From assembly GCA_022828595.1 (NCBI GenBank), contig JAKGHH010000003.1:17980934-18044933 (forward strand): a DNA stretch of 64,000 nucleotides, given 5' to 3'. The notes under the pieces were generated by a model, which was given only the letters and a program-made list of their open reading frames with translations, made no database searches and had not been told where the DNA came from. The translations under genes were made by a program, and so were the position numbers. This DNA is from Nelumbo lutea. Lineage: Eukaryota; Streptophyta; Magnoliopsida; Proteales; Nelumbonaceae. Shown one piece after another: positions 50,201 to 60,072 of this stretch. Each line of letters starts with the position of its first letter. Positions within the stretch are counted from its first letter, which is position 1.

Positions 50201-51900
50201 TAATGGTCTTCCATGGGAGAAAACAAGAATAACCATAGCTTCCAATGAAAACAAATAGTATCTACTGCTTTAACTTTTTATGGTTCTCATTTTAGTATAT
50301 TGTCCATAAAGTCCAGATTTTGTGAGAAAATAAAATCTCTATCTCTTCAATGAAAAGCACAGTGCTGAAATTCCATGTAATGAGAAAGGTCTTGCAGTGG
50401 CAAGCAGAATTTTATATTTCCATGTGCATCCTTAGTGGCAATACCCTTGCCCACATGGAGCTATTAACTTGCACCAAAATCCTTCCTCATTTGTGAAGTC
50501 AATTAAATTTTAATTGACATGATCAAACCACCTCAATCAAATGTGCAACTTCCCCTCCTCTTGGCACCTCTAATAATGACCATTACCAAATGTTAGGCCC
50601 AGCTATCCAGTATCCTCTGAAGGGTAGACTAGATACAGACCCAACCCTTGGCTGTTTTTTTTTTTTTTTTGTTCTAACTCAAAGCCACATTGTCACAATT
50701 GTCAGTCTGATACTTCACCAATGCACTAAGTAATGACCCTGAATTTCCTATAATTTTAGCTCATTTTTTATCCTTTCTAATGAATCTAATCTTGATATCA
50801 GTCCATCTGAGCATCTTCATCTTAGTGATGCTCGTTCTCTTTACATGGTTTTTCTTGATTGCCAAATAAGGCGCCCATATAACATCACTGGTAGTTTATC
50901 TGTATTTAAAATTTGCCTCGAAATTGTATGGTATACATTAGCCACACTTTACTATTATTACTTCCCAAAGAATGGGTACCAACAGTTTTACACAATACGA
51001 ATAAATGAAAGGTATTATGTCCCAACAAAGAGAACTAGTAATCAGAAAACAAATTAAAATGAAATAACAAGGATAATTTTCAAAAGAATAATTATAAAAC
51101 AATTAGTAACAACTCTACCACTGTACAAAAGATGGGAAAAAAAGTAAAAAGTCAAAGAAAGAAATAGTTCTTCATGCCATAAGGCATTAGCACTTATTCA
51201 TCCACACAAAAAATTTAAGAAAGATAATTTGAATTTTTCAAGAACTGAACCTGATTGTTCCACAAAATCACCAATAAAAAATAAAGAATGCCAATTAATT
51301 GCCAATTAATTGCACAAAACAGAGAGTCAAAAGTTTGTTTTCATCAATCCCACAGGATAATAAGTTCAAAAATCATAAACTCCTGCAATCTAAAATTTGC
51401 AAGACAAAAAGCTAATAACAACGACAAAGAAAAACAAAAGGCTCTGGCAAGGCAAGAACACTTACAGCTGCGTAAGCGACGGGATCCGCCCCAAACTGCC
51501 GAACTGCCTCCTTCGCTGCCCAATTCTGCGCAGCAGCACCAGTATCAGGATAATACGCAGCTGCAGCCAGCGCACTGACCTGCGACGCCTGGTGGCCATA
51601 GGTGACTCCCGCCTGGGTTTCAAAATCCACAAGGGTAGAATGGGAATAGTTGTTCAAGGCGGCATAAGAATCAATTCCGGGTGGATGAAGGCCTGGTTCG
51701 GCGCCATGGGCGGAAGGGATTTCATGGTGTTTGAGAACCGCCTGAGGGTCATCTATGCCGGAGTTATGGGGATGATGTGGGTAGTAAGGATAATGCGAAT
51801 AGGAGGCAGCCTGCGCATTGTAGAGCTGGGCGTAAGGGTCTGTTGAAGGGTTAGGGTTCGATTGTTGTTGTTGCATTTCAACCCATTTGTTGTAATCCAT
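41214..51900 (-). CDS. protein with two U1/matrin-type C2H2 zinc fingers (two exons, giant intron)
   Basis: Exon 1 (51900-51466) encodes MDYNKWVEMQQQQ followed by a Tyr/His/Ala-rich region (TDPYAQLYNAQ, HYPYYPHH). Exon 2 (41786-41214) encodes the rest. Donor GCT|GTAAGT and acceptor AAGCAG|GTTGGC are both phase 0, giving 335 residues. Finger 1 is C193-X2-C196-X12-H209-X5-H215 and finger 2 is C298-X2-C301-X12-H314-X5-H320. The five-residue His spacing and the GKKH/GQKH contexts mark the U1/matrin (ZFR-like) type, which binds double-stranded or structured RNA. The linker is Lys/Ala/Pro-rich with basic KKK and TKRRK stretches, suggesting nuclear location. The intron would be 9679 bp and is full of transposon remnants; I saw no further exon, but a small one could be missed. 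Whether the two exons belong to one gene rests on frame, strand and composition, not on transcripts. Confidence 0.75.
43096..44158. mobile_element. non-autonomous hAT-like element with 8-bp target duplication
   Basis: GTTATAAG occurs at 43088-43095 and again at 44159-44166 in the same orientation. Between them the ends are inverted: CATGGTTTCAAATGTC on the left and GACATTTTAAACCTTG on the right (14 of 16 match). Sub-terminal GACAT/ATGTC words are repeated many times on both sides, as in hAT elements where they bind transposase. The interior is extremely AT-rich and encodes nothing. The 8-bp duplication and the CA..G tip fit the hAT superfamily; the 1063-bp length and lack of coding make it non-autonomous. 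Confidence 0.88.
44508..44990 (-). pseudogene. LINE RNase H-domain remnant
   Basis: Read on the minus strand in broken frames, this encodes LFARATLITSQSVTEMETWAF, VILEINAQV and, from 44714 down, HCEANHAARKIAWFGLSLA. The order (Glu of the second catalytic position, then LEI(D/N), then EANHAA.K.A..GLS) is that of the RNase H domain found at the C terminus of plant L1-type LINE and related reverse-transcriptase proteins. An internal stop and the Asp-to-Asn change at the catalytic site show it is dead. Confidence 0.75.
47638..47690 (-). repeat. inverted copy of the LINE 3' tail
   Basis: GGATTAGCTGAATG...GGCTGTGGAACCAATGA..ACA is the reverse complement of 48996-49056, with a few substitutions and one small gap. 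It directly abuts the truncated LINE coding segment, so the LINE remnant is bracketed by inverted repeats about 1.3 kb apart. Confidence 0.8.
47691..49068 (+). pseudogene. 5'-truncated L1-type LINE: RT end, zf-RVT segment and 3' tail
   Basis: The segment starts inside the reverse-transcriptase C terminus (VCKPKKLGGLGVKPLKQVN, then LSKWLWRF). After several frameshifts and stops it shows DWLWWPSEKSGIFTTNSM near 48210-48265, then KTRIPSKVLFFLWMALKGKT and the zinc-ribbon CCLCGLGRKTH near 48320-48470, typical of the zf-RVT domain that follows the reverse transcriptase in plant LINE proteins. A 3' UTR with a hairpin (48936-49001) and ending TTTCTCTATTTAATAAAG follows. The element is on the strand opposite to the host gene. 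Confidence 0.85.
48936..49001. repeat. hairpin in the LINE 3' UTR
   Basis: CCAGTGATAAAAATACATGG..CCCACA is mirrored by TGTGGGTCCATGTATTTAACTACTGG across a short loop. It could be a small MITE inserted in the LINE tail or a structural part of the tail. Confidence 0.75.
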
Positions 51901-51999
51901 TGTGGATGAAGAAATTTCATCCAGAGACCAACAGAAGACTCCCAGAAGAGCTTTTACGTACTTGAGTTTCTTCCTCTGTTACAGGAGAAAGAGCGAGAG

Positions 52000-52043
<44 letters not shown>

Positions 52044-52100
52044 GGGGGGCTTTGTCTTTGTTTTTTTTGTTCCAGAGGACCAAACAGCAATAGCATCTTC
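51901..52100 (-). promoter_or_regulatory. 5' leader/proximal promoter of the zinc-finger gene with (CT)n
   Basis: On the coding strand a CT run (plus-strand GA repeat, 51986-52040, over 20 units) lies about 90-140 bp before the ATG at 51900. CT-rich leaders are common close to plant transcription starts and may bind GAGA-binding (BBR/BPC) proteins; function is inferred only from position. Confidence 0.5.
51986..52040. repeat. (GA)n microsatellite
   Basis: A nearly pure GA run with two GCGA interruptions at its left end, in the leader of the zinc-finger gene. Confidence 0.95.
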
Positions 52101-53004
52101 TTATTCCGTAAATTGGATTGTTGGTTAATTAAACCAGTAAAACTATCTAAGCTGAGCTTGTGGTGAAGCAGGTTTTTCCTGCGCATACCCATTGAAATGA
52201 ATCGTCCAAACGTAATAATTAACAGCTGGGCCTGGGCTTAATTGTTTAGCTCCTTGGGTCTTAGCATACATTATGTTTAAACAATGAATCATAATTTACA
52301 GAAATTTGGATATCTTTATTTGTGTTGCTTTTCTCTTGGGTTTAATCTAGGAGTGTAAGCGCCAATTTGTAAGCTATTTACGCTGGCTTGCTAAATACTC
52401 GAACTTGGCTCAAAGATTATTGAGTCGAATCGAGTCAAGTCAAGTTTGATTCAGGACGAGTAGTTAGTTGAACCGAGTTCGAGCTTTGTAATATTTGACT
52501 TGAATAGTTCGCAAGTTTAATCGAACTTCTAATAAAATATTGTTTTTCAATATATGCTTATTTTTTTATATTAATTTATAATTATGTTTCATAATATATT
52601 TTTATTTACAATATTTCATAATATTGATTTATTTATAACTTTTAATATACAATCAAGTTTTTTAGTATATTTTTATTTATAATATTTTAAACATTAATTT
52701 ATTTATACTTTTTAATAACAACCTTTTTATAATTGTCTCAAACCGAGTTGAGCTCAAACAGCTCATATATATTGACTCGAGTCAAGTTTTCGAGCCAAGC
52801 TCGACAATTCCAAATGAGCTGAGCCTCACCTTTTGGACTTGGACATGTTAAAGTATTATGGGCTTAATCCTAGTCCAAGCCCAGCCCAGGTATCATATAA
52901 TCCGGATCTAAAATGGGAGAACCAAGCCGCAAAATAAATGATTTTTGTCAAGAATGAATTCTAACAGCACTAATTTGCTTGGATGTATCCCCCTTATCAC
53001 AGAC

Positions 53005-53150
53005 CGGATTCAGTCCTCACAAAATTTCTCCTCCCATCGTGTGCATTTAGAACATTCCAGAACTTATATTTTTTCATGGGAGATATTTCAAAAATAGGGC
53101 AGCAAGTGTTGTGAGCATGGTGTGTGAACAAATTTTGTGAGGACTGAATC
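53005..53150. mobile_element. MITE with GGATTCAGTCCTCACAAAATTT ends
   Basis: GATTCAGTCCTCACAAAATT at the left is matched exactly by AATTTTGTGAGGACTGAATC at the right. The core pairs TTAGAACATTCC with GGGAGATATTTCAAAA. About 146 bp; end similarity above 95% suggests a fairly recent insertion. Confidence 0.88.
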
Positions 53151-53789
53151 TTGATCCTTTCAATTCCAATGGCAAATGTTGCATGAAAGTCATCCAAGTG
53201 TTCTACTTGTAGTGTCAGACTCTATAAGTTGGGTATCTCATTATATATGTTACCCAAATTAGCTTTTTTTTTTTTACTTTTTTGCTCATTGAGATTATTC
53301 TCCAACCTGATTTTCTTACTTTTTTTTATTTTGTGGTTTCAATCAAACAGGGGCTTATAAATGGTTTTCCAAAAAAAACATTATTTTCTTAAAATGAAAA
53401 CACATAAAAACAAGTTCTTTGTTGCGTGGTGTTTTCTTTTCTCTTTTCTCAAAACTGAAAGCAAAATTATGCTGTAAAGTTTGTGGTCTCAAGGCCATGA
53501 TTTCTCTGCAAATTTGCAAACATGTTTCGTATGTTTTGAGGTGCAAAATATTTAGACAGATTCTGACGCAGAAGGTAGAGTAAAATTTCGGTATCATGGA
53601 AACTGTCTTTTTCATATGAAACGTGTCTAAAGATTTTGCACTTAAACATGTTAGGCGCTTTTGCATGCAATTGAGAATGTGTTGTATGAAACCGCAATAT
53701 TATAACAAAAGGTAGGGTCAAGATTTTTGAAATCACAATAAGAAAACAATTCATAGGGTAGAATACCCCCTAAATGTACGAGTGATGAC

Positions 53790-53905
53790 TTAAGGCTCAT
53801 CAGTTTTGAAAGAGTTCAAATACAAATATGTATAATATAAATACAGAATACAAGATTTTACATTATATATTTGTATTTATACTCTTTCCAAACTGAGCCT
53901 AAGAA
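53790..53905. mobile_element. MITE of the TACAAATACAAA family
   Basis: CTTAAGGCTCATCAGTTTTG and AGAGTTCAAATACAAATATG on the left mirror ATATTTGTATTTATACTCTT and CCAAACTGAGCCTAAG on the right. It forms one long imperfect palindrome of about 115 bp. A close relative is at 62003-62212. Confidence 0.75.
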
Positions 53906-54225
53906 AAAGAATAGAAAATAAAGGGGTTCTTGCCCATGTAACTATTTTGTTTTTCTTTATTTAAGAAATGCTACAATGCATGTCAATATAAATACAAAAG
54001 TATAATGATAAACATGCATTTTCTTAATATAACATGAAAGACATTTTAACCCGATTCATGGATATGGAACTCATGACTCAACATAAGTGACAAAATAGGA
54101 TTCATGTAACCAATCCCATATTTTCTTAATTACTTGAATGTTAGATATATCATAGTTAAGATAGAAAATGAAAATTAACAAAAGTAACAATATATGATTA
54201 AAAATAAACTTAAATGCTTGTAGCA

Positions 54226-54244
54226 TATAATAATAATAATAATA

Positions 54245-54300
<56 letters not shown>
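54226..54300. repeat. palindromic (TAA)n(TTA)n microsatellite
   Basis: Six or so TAA units switch directly to about 18 TTA units, so the tract is self-complementary around its junction near 54246. Confidence 0.95.
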
Positions 54301-55077
54301 ATTTTGTATTGCATTTTTATCATAAATAAAAATAGCTTTTATTTTTACACTTATTTTTATTTAATATGATGAATATATAGCATCAGAAGTGTTCTCAAAT
54401 GTTTTTGACAAAATTCTGTACATTTTCATTTTTTGTGTTCTATATTTTTTTAAACATTTAATATTCAATTTTGACATCATGGGTTTCTTTGAAAAGTTTG
54501 ATTGTTGACCCACCATCTAGGTAAGAAAATAGCTTTGCTTTTGGAAAAGTTTTAAATTAGGGAAAACTATACCTAGAGTTGGTTGTACATTAAGCTACAA
54601 GTTGGTCCATAAAACAACTAAACTCTGACAACCGGCTTTACATTTCAAATTATAAAAACCCTTGCCATGTCATCAGAGGCTTATGTGGTTACTACCAACA
54701 TGGGACTCTTAATCAATGTTGGACACAACAAAAGCTTATAACAAAATTGCCCTTTAATGTTGGGTGATTGGACAATAAAATAGAAAAAAGATTTTTTAGT
54801 TTCTCTCTTTCTCTCCCTCACTCTCTCTCACTCTCACAGTCATCTTTATCTACTCAACTACCATGTGATTTGAAAATTAATAAAAATGATTTTTGGTTTC
54901 TATATTTGCATTCTCTATATCAATTTCTCTCATTCTCTCCCTCTCTCTCTACCTATAGTTCTCCCCCAATCTCTCACATTCTCTTTCTTAATTGACCTCT
55001 CATTCTCCCTTAATTTTTACCATTTTTCCTCAGTTTCTCTCTCACTCCCTCTCTCTTTTTTTTACACACTTATATGG

Positions 55078-55698
55078 TGATGAGGGCGGATTTGGCCCTC
55101 CAATGATATTGTGACACATGGCACCTCGGAACAACTAGGTGACACCCGGAACCATTTTGGCAACAACTTGCCTTAGCCAAGTTGATGGTGTCCCACCTGG
55201 CGACCTGGCCCAGGCGTCGACCTAGCGGTCTGGCCCTGGCACGACCTGGCCCAGGCGCGGACTGGCGACCTGGCCCTGGCGCGACCTGGCCCAGGCGTGG
55301 ACTGGCGGCTTGGCCCAGGCGTGAACTGGCGACCTGGCACAGGCGCCGACTTGCGAGACGTGCTCGGCGACAAATTCAACATGTATATCCAAACACTCCC
55401 ACGATCCTTTGAAGTTGGCCCACGTGTTGAACGATTCAGAGGGTGGTCAATGTGCATAGCGGTTACCTCAAGGAATCTCGGACCACTTAGACAACTTTTT
55501 AGAAATCTCGGATATGGTGCGTGAAGCCCACGCCAAACAATGCCTATATAAAGGCACCAACCCCAATGGCATAGGGGGGGCAAGTAAGCATATTCTAGCT
55601 CTCTTACTTCGTGATTTTTAGCTAGCAGTTTATTATGAGAGTACTGATTTAAGCATTGGAGCGACCTTGTCGGGTTAGCCTCTCCGTGCCCTCTAACA
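55078..55698 (+). mobile_element. LTR-like fragment (Gypsy-type) inside the 54.56-56.78-kb element
   Basis: The segment starts TGATGAGGGCGG and ends CTCTAACA, so it has TG...CA borders. CCTATATAAAGGCACC at about 55543 is a TATA box. GAGTACTGATTTAAGCATTGG...GTCGGGTTAGCCTC...CCGTGCCC downstream of it resembles the R-U5 part of plant Gypsy LTRs, and TTGGTTCC follows at the position of a primer-binding site. No second LTR or coding region is seen. A minisatellite occupies its U3-like part. Confidence 0.6.
55196..55378. repeat. GC-rich minisatellite, ~22-24-bp units
   Basis: Variants of GGCGACCTGGCCCAGGCG and GGACT recur about eight times in tandem. GC content is far above the surroundings. Long open frames on both strands (for example 179 codons on the minus strand from 55712) are a by-product of the repetition and are not called as genes. 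Confidence 0.85.
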
Positions 55699-55759
55699 TT
55701 GGTTCCTCGCATGTCTCTAAAGAACTACGAAGCTCAACAATCAATCCAACTCGCCACCA

Positions 55760-56120
55760 GGCAGCTTGGCCCTCCAATCAGCTCGACAACTAATAGGCAG
55801 CTTGACACTCTAGCCAGCTCGGCACCTAATAGGCAGCTTGGTCCTCTGGTCAGCTCGTCACCTAATAGGCAGCTCGGTACTCTGGTCAGCTCGTCACCTA
55901 ATAGGCAGCTCGGTACTCTGGTCAGCTCGTCACCTAATAGGCAACTCGACACTCTGGTCTGCTTGGCACCTAACAGGCAGTTCGGCACTCTGGTGAGCTC
56001 GTCACCTAACCTGCCTAGCTTGGCCCAATCAGCTCGTTACCTAACCTGCCTACCTCGGCCCAATCAGTTCGGCACCTAACTTGCCCAGCTTGGCCCAGTG
56101 AACTCGACACCTAACCTGCC
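55760..56120. repeat. 36-bp minisatellite, seven clear units plus degenerate ones
   Basis: Units starting GGCAGCT(T/C)GG(N)CTCT begin at 55760, 55796, 55832, 55868, 55904, 55940 and 55976. Less regular ones with CACCTAACCTGCC continue to about 56120. Because 36 is divisible by three, a plus-strand frame reads a 12-residue repeat (NRQLGTLVSSSP); I do not treat it as a gene. Confidence 0.93.
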
Positions 56121-56382
56121 CCCAGCTCAGACCAAATGATGAGGTACTTAGCACAAAAAATTGATACATCACCAAAAAATTGATTCATCATATGGTATTA
56201 ATTAGATCATATAAAATAACATAAGACCAACTTGGTATCGTTCAAAAATCATTACACCAATTTGATAAAAATTCACAAGAAACTCTTGGCTATGAAATTT
56301 ACACCAACTCAAAAACGACAGAGATTAAGTGAGGAGATATTGACCGAGAGGGAGAGTGAGGGAGAAGAATGAGAGAGATTGA

Positions 56383-56384
<2 letters not shown>

Positions 56385-56434
<50 letters not shown>

Positions 56435-56457
56435 GTGAGTGAGTGAGTGAGTGAGTG
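56385..56457. repeat. compound (GA)n(GTGA)n microsatellite
   Basis: About 23 GA units pass directly into about seven GTGA units within the right arm of the nested element. Confidence 0.95.
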
Positions 56458-56792
56458 ATTTGGCTATAGACTGAAGCTGAGAGAGTGGGAGAGACGGAGG
56501 GAGCAGGAGATCAAGAGATGACTATGAGAGTGAGAGAAAGGAGGGAGATTGAGAGATAGAGGGAGTGGCAGAGAAACTGAAAACCTATTTTCGTTATAGA
56601 CGCTTTGTTGTGTCTAACATGGACTAAAAGTCCCATATTGGCAGCAACCACATAAGCCTCCGATGACATGGCGGAGGTTTTTATAATTTGAAATGTAGAG
56701 TTGTTTGTCGGAGTTTTGTTGGTTTTTGGACCAACCTACAACCTAATTTTAAATGTACAATCGACTTTGACTAAAATTTTTCTCTTAAGTTA

Positions 56793-59775
56793 TATATTTT
56801 ATTTATATTATATAAAATATTTTTTACTTATCACACTTATTTTTTGTTTGCCTGTGGTATCATTTGACTCAAACCATTAACCCACCATTTAAAAGGAAAA
56901 ATAGTTTGATTTATAGGTTGATATTAAATTTTGTATTATATTTCCATCATTGATAAAATTATTTCTTATGTATAAAACATATTTTTGTTCAATATAATGA
57001 ATGCATAATATTAAAGATGTACCCAATATTTTATTTTTTATAAATATATAATATTAGATATGTGCCCAAAATTTTCTCTATCTTTTTTTTTTTAATTTTT
57101 GTGATTCTTTGTATTCTCTATTATTAAGAATTTTATTATTTGACTATAACATCATTTCATTTCTAGGTAGATTTTGAATTTGTCATTCCATTTTCATCAT
57201 TAATAAAAATACTTCTTACACTTCATAGTTATTTATTTTATTATTTAATTATCACATTATTTATTAATCCATTTGACCCCAAATGGTCAAATTACTTGCC
57301 CACCACCAAGAGAGAAGAAAATGGTTTTGTTTTCAAATTACTTTTCAATATATTTATTTTTATACTATTAAAATTAATATTATAGATTTAATTATAAGAA
57401 TTTAATGATGAAAAAATATCTTAAATATAGGATTTAATGAGAGAATAGAAAAATATTTTTATTTTCAATTGGTTTTAAATTTTACATTCAATTTCCATCA
57501 TTAATAAAAAAATTTCGTATTTATCATACTTATTATTGTTTAATATGTATGCTTAAAATGTTCCTTTTTTTTTAATTTTAATTTTATTTAATTTTTTATT
57601 TTATTATTTAATCATTGCAACATGAATTAAACCATTTAACCCAAAACGATTTAATTCCTTACCACCACCTACATAAAAACACTATTTTTTCTAGGTAGAT
57701 TTTAAAAGTATATGCTTTTATGTTATTGAAATTATTAATTTATTAAGTATGGATTTAATTAATAGAACTTAATGATGAGAAGAAACAAAAATGACTTAAA
57801 AGCTTTGCCATCTAGATAAGGAGCATATAGTTTCCTTTATGACTTACAATTTGCAAATCCACCCTGTGCCACAAGCGTGGATCCTTCTATACTAACATTT
57901 AGGGGGCCACTTGAATGGATCTCAGGTCTTACTATCCACCTACTTAACCAATTTTAAAACCAACAGCAAGTATTCATACATACTCATGCCCCAGCCATCA
58001 TAAGCTTGATTGTTATTGGATTAGGCTATTTGCTTTTTTAAAACCAAAGCAGGAGTAAAAAAGTACTTTGCTTAAAAAGCATAATTGTAGTTGCAATTTG
58101 CAAGACTGATCTCCTGGACAAACATTTCATCCAAGTTGTGTTAGGGCTAAGTTGCTTATGCTGAAAAGGACTGTTGTCCTTGTTATGTTGCTAACCTCAT
58201 CCATCTATAATATATGTAAGGTAAAGGTGGTGCATCTCTTATGTTTAGACGTCTTTGCATTATCTTTGCCTAATGAATTGATTAGGGCTGCACCTTAAGA
58301 AGGTTTAGCTTAGGCCTAGGGTCAACCTAAACCTAATAAGACTTGGACCTCAGATTCAAGCAGGCTTGGTCAGATTTGAAGGTCTTAATATTCCTTCTTT
58401 TTATATGGTATTGATGATGTCGTTTTAGTCCCCATAGGGACTAGATGTTATATGTCAGACCTAATCAATGGATTAATGAATAAGTGACAAACTGTATATA
58501 GGACCCAATGACATATAACATGGAGAGCCTACCTTTCTGTAGTATGAATCTGCACCCCTATGATTAGGGGTGAGCAAAAAAAACCGAATCAAACCAACGA
58601 GATTAAACAAAAAATTATGATTAATTGAACTGATTGAATCGATATTTTAGAAAAACCGAAGCTATTGATTTGGTTTTGGTTAACCAATATAAAAACGAAA
58701 AAAAAAAACTGACAATTAGCCAAACTAACCGGTATAAATATATTTATATATTTTATATTATATATATTTTTTATTATTTATCATATATAAAATATTATTT
58801 ATTATTTATAATATAATATTTTATATGTATTTTTAAATTTTATTATATATTTATTTACAATATATTTTATAAAATAAAAAGATTAAAAAACCGATAAACC
58901 AAACCAATTAATCAATTAATTTCAATTACCAATTTTCCAAAAACCAATATTACGAGTTTGATTTAGAATTTAGGTCCACTGTTCAATTTACGAAACTGTG
59001 AGCACCCCTAACATCAAACATCAAGTGGAGATCATAATCGAAAGTATTCATGGTTCATGTTCACTTCTACCTTTCATTTGGGCTTTGTAATTCACCTGAA
59101 TAATAGAACAAGCAAAATATACATACAAATGTCATCAGATCAAATATTTCATGTTAGCTTTTTAATCAAGACAAGAAAAGATACATACATTATATTTATG
59201 CATATATTTGCACATCGCTTATATAAATTGGGGAACAAAACCATTTTACTTCCCATTTTAATCCGACAATCAAACAAAACCAAATAAAATCTAAAGCAAA
59301 AGTAAATCCAAATTTACACTCAACTCATTTGCACTATTACATATACAAGGAGCATTAGTAACTACGATGATCACCCCAATTTGCTAAATACAAATATACA
59401 AATACTCTTCACCTACTCCATCGTCATGAAATATTACTAATTAATTGTATCGTGACATTGATAGAGACAACTCAATAAAAAGACCACGTCTTTTGGGCCA
59501 GAGTCAGGCTACCACAGCTTTTGTGTATCACTTTTATACACCCTACCTATCAAATCCTCCTACTGACCAATGAGATGACAATACATCTGAGGGTGGTCCA
59601 CTAGTCCTTATCAAACTTAAATTCAACTTCAACTTTAATGGGAGCTTTTCATTGTTCATGGTATCCTTCTTAGACTGATGGAAATCAGACTTTTGATGTG
59701 TGGAGGTCAGTACGACGACACACATTCACGTAGGTTTACTTTACACAAATGTGGTATTAGACCATTAATTAATTC
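56793..59775. other. AT-rich intergenic sequence
   Basis: Strongly AT-rich sequence with repeated words such as TTTTCATCATTAATAAAA at about 56943, 57185 and 57492, suggesting old internal duplication: three similar blocks of about 280 bp (56870, 57180 and 57480) each contain TTGATTTTAAATTTT-like and CATTTGACCC/CATTTAACCC segments. One element with defined ends is at 58564-58999. No gene was recognised. Confidence 0.5.
58564..58999. mobile_element. element with TTAGGGGTG ends
   Basis: TTAGGGGTGAGCAAAAAAAACC at the left and GTGAGCACCCCTAA near 59010 at the right give short inverted ends. Sub-terminal AACCGAATCAAACCAA and an AT-rich centre are typical of a dispersed plant element. A related copy starts at about 63462. 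Confidence 0.6.
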
Positions 59776-60072
59776 AGGCCCTGTTTGGTTCGCAAGAATA
59801 TAGTCTAGAATCGGAATTAAAATGGGTTGTTTTGATTTCAATTGTTTGGTTGGATAGAATTAGAATTACGTTCTCATTCTTGCTGGAATTATTCTTCATT
59901 TAAAGGAAAGGCCATTTTCTGCCTTTCCTTTGAGAATAAAATCTCATTTTTTACTGATTTTAATTCTCACTTTTATTTTTGTTTGAACCAAATGGACTGT
60001 AGGAATAGGTCATTCTGATTCTAATTCTGAAAAATTTTAATTCCAATTTTAGTTGTGAACCAAACAGACCCT
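59776..60072. mobile_element. MITE with GGCCCTGTTTGGTTCGCAA ends
   Basis: AGGCCCTGTTTGGTTCGCAA at the left is mirrored by TTGTGAACCAAACAGACCCT at the right. The interior has mirrored ATTCTAATT/AATTAGAAT words, so most of the 297 bp can fold back. Non-coding. Confidence 0.8.

Larger units (their letters stand above)
41787..51465 (-). other. inferred 9.7-kb intron of the zinc-finger gene
   Basis: The stretch between the two coding exons holds a hAT-like element (43096-44158), an antisense LINE RNase H remnant (44508-44990), a LINE C-terminal remnant with 3' tail (47691-49068) preceded by an inverted tail copy, poly-A/T runs (46770, 50657) and unassigned AT-rich sequence at 42000-43000, 45200-47500 and 49100-51300. 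It is exceptionally long for a plant intron; transposon insertions account for at least 3 kb. Confidence 0.6.
52101..54559. other. intergenic repeats between the zinc-finger gene and the nested element
   Basis: At about 52345-52850 lies a dispersed repeat with GAGTCGAATCGAGTCAAG-like words on the left and GACTCGAGTCAAGTTTTCGAGC on the right around an AT-rich centre. MITE-like elements are at 53005-53150 and 53790-53905, and a palindromic trinucleotide microsatellite at 54226-54300. No gene was recognised. Confidence 0.55.
54560..56784. mobile_element. 2.2-kb element with long inverted arms, carrying a nested GC-rich insert
   Basis: The outer ~250 bp of each side are inverted repeats: for example TTATAAAAACCCTTGCCATG at 54651 against CATGGCGGAGGTTTTTATAA ending near 56690, with TCATCAGAGGCTTATGTGGT against its inverse. 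Arm similarity continues inward through pyrimidine-rich (left) and purine-rich (right) tracts to about 55060 and 56290. TTAAATTA (54552-54559) and TTAAGTTA (56785-56792) outside the ends may be an 8-bp target duplication with one mismatch. The long arms suggest a Mutator-like or hAT-like non-autonomous element. Its middle (55078-56144) is compositionally foreign and looks like a second insertion. Confidence 0.75.

Noticed and set aside
55173..55712. 179-codon minus-strand open frame, Gly/Pro/Arg-rich
   Set aside because: It runs through the GC-rich minisatellite; tandem repeats lacking stops make open frames on several frames at once. No domain, and it lies in an LTR-like fragment.
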